64,000 nucleotides of DNA from Akkermansia muciniphila (GTDB lineage: Bacteria > Verrucomicrobiota > Verrucomicrobiia > Verrucomicrobiales > Akkermansiaceae). Position 1 is the first letter of the stretch. Each line of letters starts with the position of its first letter. The notes under the pieces are model-generated. The model was not told the origin of the DNA, ran no database searches, and was given only the letters and a program-made list of their open reading frames with translations. The stretch spans positions 1-64,000 of the forward strand of contig CAMCIC010000013.1 of assembly GCA_945874895.1 (NCBI GenBank), given 5' to 3'. Below, in pieces: positions 42,894-51,336 of the stretch. A program made the position numbers and the translations under genes.

Positions 42894-44037
42894 TTCATTT
42901 CTCCAGCCTGACTCATCCTCACTCCGCCAGCAAGGCATTGAGGCGACGCAGCATCTTTGCCACGACCGGATCCATACGAAGACCGCACGTCATCTCGATG
43001 CTTGTCCCTCGTGCCAGCAGGCCAAAGATGTGATCGATCATCTGCTGGCGATTCCCGATCTCGAACCCTCGCCCGATCTCACCGCCCGCATCATGGCAGC
43101 CGTGAAACAGGAACAAAGTCGTACCAAGCGCTCCGCATGGTGGCCGCGCGCAGCGGCGGCGGTGTTTCTGATCGGTCTATCCGTGACTGCCATCTCCATC
43201 TGGTCGCCGCGATCAAAACCGATGATCGCCACGACTCCATCGCCTCGGACTTCATTGCCCGTCGATCAAGGACGGCAAGAGGCATGGCAATGGTTCTGCC
43301 GCACCCAGGAAAGCAATGGATCATGGAATCCTACGCGCTGGGGAGGAGACGCTCGCTTCGAAGTCGCGTTGACAGCGCTGCCCCTGCTCGCCCTGCAATC
43401 CGCCGAAGGAGAAAAAACGGCCGAGCAAAAGGAAGTGATCCGGAAAGCTCAGCAATACCTCTTGTCGCGCTGCGATGACCAAGGTCGCTTCGGCCCCTCG
43501 TTTTTCGGTTCATCCTACACCCAAGGCATGGCGACCTTGGCCATGCTTTCCTGCTACCGGACAAATCCCGATCCCGAGATCAAACGCGTGCTGCATCGGG
43601 CTCTGGACGTCATCATCAGCCAACAGCAACCTTCGGGGTGTTGGTGTGCGGTCGGCATCGCGCAGCCCGATGTCACGGTCACCCTGTGGCAACTCGAAGC
43701 GCTCAAAGCAGCCTCGGCACTGGGATGGGACGAAGTACAACCCCATGTCTCTCTTGGCTCGAAATGGCTGACCAGCCATCGAAGCGAAAGCCCGCAGAAC
43801 GCCAATTTCGACCCCGATGGAAAAATCGATTACTTTCAACTCTACAGCGCCACCACCCAACTGAGGGAATCGGTCGATGCATCCGCTCACGACCAACTGA
43901 CCGCGATTCGCCGTAGACTTCTGCTCAAGCAAATCCAGCAGGGCGATGATTCCGGAAGTTGGTCGCCGGATGACCGATGGGCGATGATTGGCGGGCGCCT
44001 CTACACCACGGCGATGGCGTCGTTGGCTTTGCGATAA
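42886..44037 (+). CDS. Anti-sigma factor fused to a periplasmic terpene-cyclase-like alpha/alpha domain
   Basis: 383 residues. The cytoplasmic N-terminus has a zinc-finger-like HLDACPSC (H-x3-C-x2-C), the ZAS anti-sigma pattern, at about residues 36-43. A membrane helix (AAAAVFLIGLSVTAISIW) lies near 87-104. The rest (about 130-383) looks like a squalene-cyclase/prenyltransferase-type alpha/alpha toroid: FCRTQESNGSWNPTRWGG, QYLLSRCDDQGRFGP, GMATLAMLSCYR, ISQQQPSGCWC and QQGDDSGSWSPDDRW carry the QxxDGSW-like turns. The catalytic DXDD of cyclases is not seen, so it is probably a binding domain. It would hold the sigma factor and release it on an envelope signal. The ZAS domain alone would give a plain anti-sigma factor; the toroid is the odd part. 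Confidence 0.78.
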   Translation: MNDSFLQPDSSSLRQQGIEATQHLCHDRIHTKTARHLDACPSCQQAKDVIDHLLAIPDLEPSPDLTARIMAAVKQEQSRTKRSAWWPRAAAAVFLIGLSVTAISIWSPRSKPMIATTPSPRTSLPVDQGRQEAWQWFCRTQESNGSWNPTRWGGDARFEVALTALPLLALQSAEGEKTAEQKEVIRKAQQYLLSRCDDQGRFGPSFFGSSYTQGMATLAMLSCYRTNPDPEIKRVLHRALDVIISQQQPSGCWCAVGIAQPDVTVTLWQLEALKAASALGWDEVQPHVSLGSKWLTSHRSESPQNANFDPDGKIDYFQLYSATTQLRESVDASAHDQLTAIRRRLLLKQIQQGDDSGSWSPDDRWAMIGGRLYTTAMASLALR

Positions 44038-44140
44038 GAAAAATCGGAAAATTTTTCCTTTTTACTGAACCACATCGGCGTATCTGGCGATTTCTCCTCT
44101 GCACAGCCGATGCATTTCGGCGATACCTCTCGTTCCACCC

Positions 44141-46309
44141 ATGACTTCATCGAACCACAACCGCCATCCCCGCTTCTCGCTCGTTCGAACCGCACTGCTC
44201 GCCTCGGGCATCGCATGGTGGCCGAGCCATTCACTCGCCCAGGACTTTTTGGAACCTATCGTCGTCACTGCCACGCGCGGGAAGTCCGAGAAAGCGGACA
44301 CGGCCTATACCAGCACTTACTTGGGACAGGATTTCCTGCAGAACCATTTCCGCCGCAATATTCCCGACGCCCTGAATTTCACACCCGGTGTGCTCTCCCA
44401 AAAAACCACCTACGGTCACGGCTCACCCTTCATCCGCGGGCAAACCGGGCGCAGCAACCTGCTCATGTATGATGGCGTGCGCATCAACAACTCGACCTGG
44501 CGCAGTGGTCCAGTTCAATATGGGAACACGCTCGATTCCTACGCCATCGATCACATGGAGCTCATCAAAAGCCAGGGCAGTGTGCCCTTCGGCTCCGATG
44601 CCGTCGGTGGTACGCTCAATGCATTTGGCAAGACCACCGGTTTCCGCGATGAAGCGGACGGCGCCTTCTTCAACCACGGATCTGCCTACTATGAATATCG
44701 TAGCAATGGCGATGACTCCCACATCGGAAGGCTGGAGGGATCGATCGGAGAAGGAGGCAAATGGGGTCTGCGCGCCGGGATCACGGAAAAGGACTTCGGC
44801 GACATCCACTCATCGGCGATCGGCACGATGCGCAACACAGGATACGGCGAGCACGACTGGGATCTGCGTTTCGAATCGGCGCTCAACCCCGATACCACGC
44901 TTACCGCCGCGTTCATGCGCGTGCGGCAGGACGATGTCTGGCGCTGGCACCGCACCATATTCAATCCTGGCTGGAACCACGAGGGATCTTCCTCCACGGC
45001 CGGCACATGGTTGGCCAATACCTATGACCAGGATCGTATGTTAGGATTCCTGCGCGTGGCATCGGACGACCCGCGCCAAGGCGCGCTCATCTCCCACTGG
45101 TCCGCCACTCTATCTTACCAAGATAACAGTGATCTCGAGTTTCAAGATCGTAGAAATCAAACGACTCAATCGTTTAATTCCACGCGTTATCGCCAATGGC
45201 AGCAAGCCGATGTGCAAACCTACGGCATCGATCTTGAATTCGAATCGCCGATGGGTCCTGGCAAATGGATCTATGGTTTGGATTACTACCAGGATCAGGT
45301 TGACAGCTACGCCAAGCGAGATCGTGGGCTAGGAGAGGTGTTTCTGCCCTCCGCACGACCCGTGGCGGATGATTCCCGCTATTCCCTTTTCGGCATCCAC
45401 GGCCAATATCATTGGCAGGCGCTGGAGAAGCTTCGCGTGGAGTCTGGCGTGCGCTACACCTATGCCGAGGCGGACATCGGCAAGCGCTGGGACAACAATG
45501 CCGCCGCGGACATCGGCTCGCAGCGAGACTGGAACCATACCGTTTTTTCGCTGCGTGCTATTGAGGAATTGCCTTTTGATTGGTCGGTGTATGGCGGCGT
45601 GTCCCAAGCGTTCCGCGCGCCGAATCTCGCCGACTTGTCGGGCGTAACCACCAGCCGCTCCGGCGTGGAAACCGGCGGTTCCGTGAATGTGAATCCGGAG
45701 GATTTTCTTACCTACGAAATCGGGCTGCGGCAGAGTGGAAAATCCACCAGCATGCAAGCCGCATTTTTCTACGCAGACATGAAAAACATCATCACCGATG
45801 TTCCCGTCAGCAGCGGCTCCACTACGACCCAAGCCGCGAACGGTAGGAATGGCTACATTTACGGATTCGAAGTCGAGGGCGCATGGCGCATCAGCGAGCA
45901 ATGGCAGCTTTCGGGATTTGTTGCATGGCAGAAGGGAGAAACTTCCACGGCCGCCTTCGTAGGTGGCCCAACACTGGAGGAGCCCTACAGCCGAGCTCTG
46001 CCCTTGACGGGCTCGATGGCATTGCGCTGGACCCATCCATCCACGAAATGCTGGGTCGAAGGTCGCGTGCTCGCTGCGGAAACGGCAGATCGCCTATCGA
46101 CGGCCGACAAAGCCGATACCCAGCGCTTCCCCAATAAAGGCACACCCTCCTACGTCGTTCCCATGCTCTACAGCGGTTGGCAGGCCACGGATCACCTACT
46201 GGTTACTCTCGGCTTGGAAAACATCAGCAATGTTGATTTCCGGCATCACGGTTCCGGCAACAACGAACCCGGATTCAATGCTGTTCTCGGTGTGCGCACA
46301 ACTTGGTGA
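44141..46309 (+). CDS. TonB-dependent outer-membrane receptor
   Basis: 722 residues. A signal peptide ends near SLAQ, then the TonB box EPIVVTATR. The plug (about 40-160) has NIPDALNFTPGVLSQ, PFIRGQTGRSNLLMYDGVRI and VPFGSDAVGGTLNAF; the barrel follows with many alternating strands, and the protein ends in an aromatic residue (GVRTTW), as outer-membrane barrels do. Such receptors import siderophores, vitamins or oligosaccharides using TonB. The plug pattern suggests a siderophore or small-ligand receptor rather than SusC, but the substrate is not shown. It follows the sigma/anti-sigma pair by 104 bases and is ended by a terminator, so it may be a regulated target. Confidence 0.92.
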   Translation: MTSSNHNRHPRFSLVRTALLASGIAWWPSHSLAQDFLEPIVVTATRGKSEKADTAYTSTYLGQDFLQNHFRRNIPDALNFTPGVLSQKTTYGHGSPFIRGQTGRSNLLMYDGVRINNSTWRSGPVQYGNTLDSYAIDHMELIKSQGSVPFGSDAVGGTLNAFGKTTGFRDEADGAFFNHGSAYYEYRSNGDDSHIGRLEGSIGEGGKWGLRAGITEKDFGDIHSSAIGTMRNTGYGEHDWDLRFESALNPDTTLTAAFMRVRQDDVWRWHRTIFNPGWNHEGSSSTAGTWLANTYDQDRMLGFLRVASDDPRQGALISHWSATLSYQDNSDLEFQDRRNQTTQSFNSTRYRQWQQADVQTYGIDLEFESPMGPGKWIYGLDYYQDQVDSYAKRDRGLGEVFLPSARPVADDSRYSLFGIHGQYHWQALEKLRVESGVRYTYAEADIGKRWDNNAAADIGSQRDWNHTVFSLRAIEELPFDWSVYGGVSQAFRAPNLADLSGVTTSRSGVETGGSVNVNPEDFLTYEIGLRQSGKSTSMQAAFFYADMKNIITDVPVSSGSTTTQAANGRNGYIYGFEVEGAWRISEQWQLSGFVAWQKGETSTAAFVGGPTLEEPYSRALPLTGSMALRWTHPSTKCWVEGRVLAAETADRLSTADKADTQRFPNKGTPSYVVPMLYSGWQATDHLLVTLGLENISNVDFRHHGSGNNEPGFNAVLGVRTTW

Positions 46310-46344
46310 GTAAAGGATTCGACACGACGAATCCCCCTCGTTGG

Positions 46345-46378
46345 GAGCCCACGCAGCAAATGCTGCCGTGGGCTCTTT
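46345..46378 (+). terminator. Rho-independent terminator after the TonB receptor gene
   Basis: GAGCCCACG at 46345-46353 pairs with CGTGGGCTC at 46367-46375; the intervening CAGCA and TGCTG extend the stem, with a small loop. TTT follows. It lies about 36 bases after the receptor stop. Confidence 0.8.
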
Positions 46379-46553
46379 CTGCTTGCAAGTGCCTTCATGA
46401 GCAGCAGCCAACGCATGGCATCCGTTTGCATGCCTGCACAGATTCTGATGGCGAATCACGCCGAACTTTCCTGATTGCCTAACGGAAAAATATCGGGGAT
46501 GGTAGATCCCTCCCTTGGACTTTTGCCATAAGTCTCATTCCGCCCATCGATCC

Positions 46554-48725
46554 ATGAAACGACCCCTCTCCCTGCTCGCCCTTTGCTGTTCCGTTTTGTT
46601 GTCGCCCGCATCGGGCCAGACAGCTCCAGCGCCGGTAACTCTTGAATCCTTGCACAAGCAGATCGCGACGACGCTGGAAAACGAGATCGCCAACAACAAG
46701 AAGCTAAACCCCAATGTAGCCTTGCAACTGAAAGCCATGAGCCCCGTCTGGCGTGACAACCAATCACGCTCATCGATCGAAGGACGTTTGCAGAGTTTGA
46801 AGTCCGTTGTGAACCAGGACAACATTTCCCAGAAAACACGAGAAGCTACTGATGCCTGCATAAGGCAAATCAGCGATTTGATGGAAAAACACAGCAAGCA
46901 GATGGCTGAAGAGATCCGCAAAAGCACAAGTGACGCGTTGCGTCGCGTCATGAAAGCCACGGAGACTGAGGAAATTCGCAAGGTGATCTCCGCATTCAAA
47001 GAGGATCGCTTGAAGGTGCCGAATGGTGGATTCCGCGATGACAACGCCACACCTGTCAATACCTCCAGTGTTTCGGAATTCATGGATTATTGGCTGCGTT
47101 TTCATCAATATCGAGACTCCAACCAAACTCGCTATGCCGCGGGACAGGTTGCTCAAATGGAGGACATATCCTCGCGCATCTCGGCGTTTCTCACGGCCGA
47201 TGAAGTCACACAATCGTTGCAAAACCTGCGCAAGAGCATCGGCATGCTACCCCCCAAGGAACTGGAAGTTTTGTGGCAACAGACCTTTCAGGAATTGCTC
47301 GATGATGCCAATCAGGATCGCCTCGATGAACTCATCCAGAAAGTCAACAAAAACCACCAAATGAGCTTGGCATCCAATGCCACAGAAATGCAGGCCTCGC
47401 GCTGGCAGTGGCTTGATCAGTTCGGTCGCAAATTGAAAGAAAGCATCCAACGCGGGAGAGAGGGCACGACTCCCAACTTCACTGCGGAGGATTTCATGCG
47501 CCATGATTCCTCCTATGGCGTGATGATCAAGCCCGAGGAATTCACCAGTCGTATGAATCAGTATCTGATCCGCGGCAAAGACGCGAAAGGCCAAGAAATC
47601 TCCGTGCGTCTTTTCTACGATGTCGCCGAATTAAAAACGGCCACCGATCAATTGCTGGCACGCATTCTTGATGACGCCCATCAAGACCAGCTTGTCGGCT
47701 TGATGGAGGAGATCAAAAGACTGCGCTCTTATGCTTCGTCGAGTCGTCATTCCCATACATTCAATCTCAACGCGAAACTGGAACGCCTGTCGCTACTCGC
47801 ACGGAGCATCAAGGATAGCGTCACCGCATTGAAAATGGGTAACAGCAACCAACTGAGTCTGCAGCAACTGTATAACGATTACTCGGATGGCGAAGTCTTA
47901 TTGACGAAAGAGGATTTGCTCGAAAAACTCAAAAAGTATCAAGTTCAAGTGCCATCGAAGGACGCCGCTCCCATCAAACGCGCTTTGTTTGTCGATGCCG
48001 AAGAACTCTTACGACAAATCAAATCATGCAGTGAATTGCCTGCCATCTTGCCCGAACTCACCCGTGCTGCATCGAACTCCGTGAACGAGAACGGAACGAA
48101 TCCTCTAGCGGGGCTGATGCCATGCATCAACCGTTGCGCGGACATCGCCCAGCAACTTTCGACTGGGGAAGCCTTTACGTTGCAACCCTCGTCTTCTTCC
48201 CGTTACTACATCGGTGATCCATCGAGATCGATGCCTACATCCGGGCCCTTGGTGGATCGCATCAAACTCCTAGAAGCCGAAGTCGAGTGGTCGGCGATCC
48301 TACGATTCTTCCCAGGGGAAACTTCTCACGATGCGACTGATCACGAAAAAAGGCTCAAGACCCTGATGGCGAAATTCCGCGAACAAAACAAGTACGAGGC
48401 CATGAGTCAACTGCATGCGGTTTCTCAATACTTCAAGGCATCGCGCCAGCTATTGTCTCAGGCACAAGCGCGCACGATTCACGATTATCTCAACGGAGTG
48501 CGCCAACAAGAAGTTTTCGATCAACCAAGGTTGGCGGTTTACTTTCTTCAAAAAGCCGCGCTATCTACCAACAATCTGATCGATGCACAGCAACTGAAAA
48601 CCCGTTTGCAATCATTGCGCAGCCAATTTCCCTCGGATTACGACAAGGGCATCGATGATGCGATGAAATCGCCCGCCAGTGAGGCTTTTCCCCAAGAAAT
48701 CGAAATTCCTGCGCGAGCAAAATGA
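46554..48725 (+). CDS. Large secreted protein of unknown function, predominantly helical
   Basis: 723 residues from the ATG at 46554, where a signal peptide begins (MKRPLSLLALCCSVLLSPAS then GQ). The rest is rich in Glu, Gln, Lys, Leu and Ser with long helical heptad-like stretches (for example SRSSIEGRLQSLKSVVNQDN and LEKLKKYQVQVPSKD). I see no catalytic motif, membrane segment or lipobox. It may be periplasmic and rod-like. It comes after the TonB receptor terminator and 81 bases before the next secreted-protein gene, so it may belong to the same cluster. I do not recognise the family; the signal peptide and length are the only safe facts. Confidence 0.7.
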   Translation: MKRPLSLLALCCSVLLSPASGQTAPAPVTLESLHKQIATTLENEIANNKKLNPNVALQLKAMSPVWRDNQSRSSIEGRLQSLKSVVNQDNISQKTREATDACIRQISDLMEKHSKQMAEEIRKSTSDALRRVMKATETEEIRKVISAFKEDRLKVPNGGFRDDNATPVNTSSVSEFMDYWLRFHQYRDSNQTRYAAGQVAQMEDISSRISAFLTADEVTQSLQNLRKSIGMLPPKELEVLWQQTFQELLDDANQDRLDELIQKVNKNHQMSLASNATEMQASRWQWLDQFGRKLKESIQRGREGTTPNFTAEDFMRHDSSYGVMIKPEEFTSRMNQYLIRGKDAKGQEISVRLFYDVAELKTATDQLLARILDDAHQDQLVGLMEEIKRLRSYASSSRHSHTFNLNAKLERLSLLARSIKDSVTALKMGNSNQLSLQQLYNDYSDGEVLLTKEDLLEKLKKYQVQVPSKDAAPIKRALFVDAEELLRQIKSCSELPAILPELTRAASNSVNENGTNPLAGLMPCINRCADIAQQLSTGEAFTLQPSSSSRYYIGDPSRSMPTSGPLVDRIKLLEAEVEWSAILRFFPGETSHDATDHEKRLKTLMAKFREQNKYEAMSQLHAVSQYFKASRQLLSQAQARTIHDYLNGVRQQEVFDQPRLAVYFLQKAALSTNNLIDAQQLKTRLQSLRSQFPSDYDKGIDDAMKSPASEAFPQEIEIPARAK

Positions 48726-48806
48726 TGACTCATGTTATCGTGGATACGGGCAGCTATGACAAAGTCGAATGATAAAATCCCGCGATGATTCACGTAAGGG
48801 GTGCCC

Positions 48807-51245
48807 ATGCTCCGCTCTTTGCTGTTTGTTGGTCTGTTGCATCTCCCTGCCATCGCGCAGGTGGAATTTTCTGGTGTGTATCCGCACTTGGTCATGTCCA
48901 ACCAAGAAGGCGAATGTGGGACAGGCGGAGTGGTGCCTTGGGCAGGAAAGCTGTGGGTGATGACTTACGCGCCGCACCAGCCCAAGGGATCAACAGACAA
49001 ACTCTACGAGATCACTACCGACTTGAAGCAAACCATTCGCCCGGAAAGCATAGGTGGCACACCAGCGAACCGCATGATTCATGAGGAATCGCAGCAGTTG
49101 TTTCTGGGGCCGTATATCATCGATGCCCAAGGCGGGCTGCGCACCATTCCCTACACCACGATGTTTGGTCGCCATACGGGCAATGCCCGCCACCTCACCG
49201 ATCCGGCGGGCAAGATTCTTTATGCAAGCATGGAAGAAGGCATTTGCGAAGTGGATGTGAAAACCTTGGCGGTGAAATACCTTTGGATTGATGAGCAACT
49301 GCAGCCTGGCGGCGCTAACAAAAAAACTACGAGCGAGGATAAGGAAGGACCAAAGGCGAATCTGCCCGGTTACCACGGCAAAGGCTTTTATTCGGCGCAG
49401 GGCCGATACGTGTATGCGAACAATGGCGAACATGGTGGTGAGGCCAGAGTCAACCCGCGCATTCCCAGTGGCGTGCTGGCGGAATGGGATGGCAAGGCAG
49501 ACCAGTGGACCATCGTGCGGCGCAACCAGTTCACCGAAATCACTGGCCCAGGCGGCATCATGGGCAAGGCGGACTCCCCCGATGCGCCCCTTTGGGCGGT
49601 CGGGTGGGATCATCGTTCGCTCATCCTGATGTGCCTCCACGGCGGCAAATGGCACGCCTATCGTCTGCCGAAAGGATCCCATTCCTACGACGGCGCCCAC
49701 GGCTGGAACACCGAGTGGCCGCGCATTCGCGACATCGGCGAAAAAGATTTCCTGATGACCATGCACGGGACGTTTTGGAAATTTCCCAAGGACTTCACGC
49801 CACAGAAATCCGCAGGTATCACACCGCGCTCGAACTACCTCAAAGTCATCGGCGACTTCTGTGCGTGGCAGGGCAAGGTCGTTCTCGGATGCGACGATAC
49901 AGCAAAATCGGAATTCCTCAACAAACGCAAAGCCAAGGGGGAAATCGCGGCGCCGCGCTCGCAGTCGAACCTATGGTTCGTGAAACACGAGCGTCTCGAT
50001 CAACTCGGTGCGGTATTAGGTCGCGGCGCACTGTGGTTGAATGATGAGGTCAAAGCCGGAAAGGCCTCCGATCCCTATCTGTTCAGCGGTTATCAACAGC
50101 GGGTGATGCATGTCTCGCACACGGAGTCCACACCGCTCTCCTTGTTGCTGGAAGTGGATCGCAAAGGCGATGGCAATTGGACCAAGCTGGACACCATCAC
50201 CGCGGAATCTGGCGTTCTCACCACCAAAACCTTCTCTGCAAGTGAACAGGCCGCATGGATCCGCGTAACGCCACTGTCCGATGCCAAAAAACTCAGTGTC
50301 TGCTTCAGCTATCGCAATGCCTCACCACACATCAAGCCGGATGAAACTTTGTTTGCCGGAGTGGCAGCGAGCGGATCGAAATCCGCCCTTGGTGGATCGA
50401 TTCGCGCCGCGGATAACGATGCTCTGACATTGAGCATGATGGCCACAGACGCGGAAGGCAAAGAGACGGGCTACTACACCATGGGAGCCGATATGAAACT
50501 CACGTCTCAGACCGATACGAAGGCGTCGCAATTTCATCGCCAGCACTGCAAGATGATGGAAAAAAGCTTTACGGTAGATGAAGCGTCCGCCCTCGTCATC
50601 GATGACAAAGGCCGCCGCTGGCGTTTCCCGCGCGGCGCCGCCGCCTACGCCAACGGAGGCTCTTTCGGTAACGCGCGACTCGCACGTGAAGTTGCCACCG
50701 AGCGAGATCTCTTGAATCTCTGCGGCACGTTTTACGAACTGCCCGCCGAAAACGCCGGCGGCTTCGCCTTGGCCCGTCCGGTGGCCACCCACGACCGCCT
50801 GATCCACGATTTCTGCTCTTGGCGCGGGCTTTTGCTGATGAGCGGCATCGATGACACCAAGACCGACAACCGCCACATCATCCGTTCGGACGATGGCAAA
50901 GCAGCCCTGTGGGCGGGCGTGATCGACGACGCATGGAAACTGGGCAAACCACGTGGCGAGGGAGGTCCGTGGAAAAATACGATGGTTCAACAAGGAGCAG
51001 CTTCCGATCCTTATCTGATGACTGGCTATGACCGCAAATCGTTGACTCTAGTGAGTGATCAAAATACTACGATTTTAGTAGAAGTGGATATCAGCGGGTG
51101 GGGTGATTGGGTAGTGTATCAGAAAATGCCGCTGGAGGCTGGGAAGGAGTTGACGCACGTGTTCGGTGAGGCTTTTTCCGCTTACTGGGTTCGCTTCACC
51201 AGTGATAAAGATGCCGTAGTCTCTGCCCAATTGCGATACGAGTGA
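48807..51245 (+). CDS. Secreted repeat protein of unknown function (duplicated C-terminal module)
   Basis: 812 residues from the ATG at 48807, preceded by AAGGGG six bases upstream; the GTG at 48801 has no room for a ribosome site. The signal peptide is MLRSLLFVGLLHLPAIA|Q. The N-terminal half (YPHLVMSNQEGECGTGG, LWVMTYAPHQ, PANRMIHEESQQLFLGPYII, VYANNGEHGGEARV) looks like propeller-type beta sheet with turns, recalling YncE-like propellers. The second half contains an internal duplication: 49830-50315 and 50785-51243 both have D-F-C-x-W-x-G-x-x-L, an ALW segment, ASDPYL-G-Y and an LLLEVD or ILVEVD strand. No catalytic residues are recognised. The gene lies 91 bases before the FAD oxidoreductase and may share its transcript. 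Probable role: carbohydrate binding or recognition (inference). Confidence 0.7.
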   Translation: MLRSLLFVGLLHLPAIAQVEFSGVYPHLVMSNQEGECGTGGVVPWAGKLWVMTYAPHQPKGSTDKLYEITTDLKQTIRPESIGGTPANRMIHEESQQLFLGPYIIDAQGGLRTIPYTTMFGRHTGNARHLTDPAGKILYASMEEGICEVDVKTLAVKYLWIDEQLQPGGANKKTTSEDKEGPKANLPGYHGKGFYSAQGRYVYANNGEHGGEARVNPRIPSGVLAEWDGKADQWTIVRRNQFTEITGPGGIMGKADSPDAPLWAVGWDHRSLILMCLHGGKWHAYRLPKGSHSYDGAHGWNTEWPRIRDIGEKDFLMTMHGTFWKFPKDFTPQKSAGITPRSNYLKVIGDFCAWQGKVVLGCDDTAKSEFLNKRKAKGEIAAPRSQSNLWFVKHERLDQLGAVLGRGALWLNDEVKAGKASDPYLFSGYQQRVMHVSHTESTPLSLLLEVDRKGDGNWTKLDTITAESGVLTTKTFSASEQAAWIRVTPLSDAKKLSVCFSYRNASPHIKPDETLFAGVAASGSKSALGGSIRAADNDALTLSMMATDAEGKETGYYTMGADMKLTSQTDTKASQFHRQHCKMMEKSFTVDEASALVIDDKGRRWRFPRGAAAYANGGSFGNARLAREVATERDLLNLCGTFYELPAENAGGFALARPVATHDRLIHDFCSWRGLLLMSGIDDTKTDNRHIIRSDDGKAALWAGVIDDAWKLGKPRGEGGPWKNTMVQQGAASDPYLMTGYDRKSLTLVSDQNTTILVEVDISGWGDWVVYQKMPLEAGKELTHVFGEAFSAYWVRFTSDKDAVVSAQLRYE

Positions 51246-51336
51246 ATGCTGTCAGGCGGCAGGAAAGGTCCCGCAATGATCCTAAATGTCACGATTTTCG
51301 TAAGATCGGGTCTCCTTCCAGCGTAATCAAGCGCAC

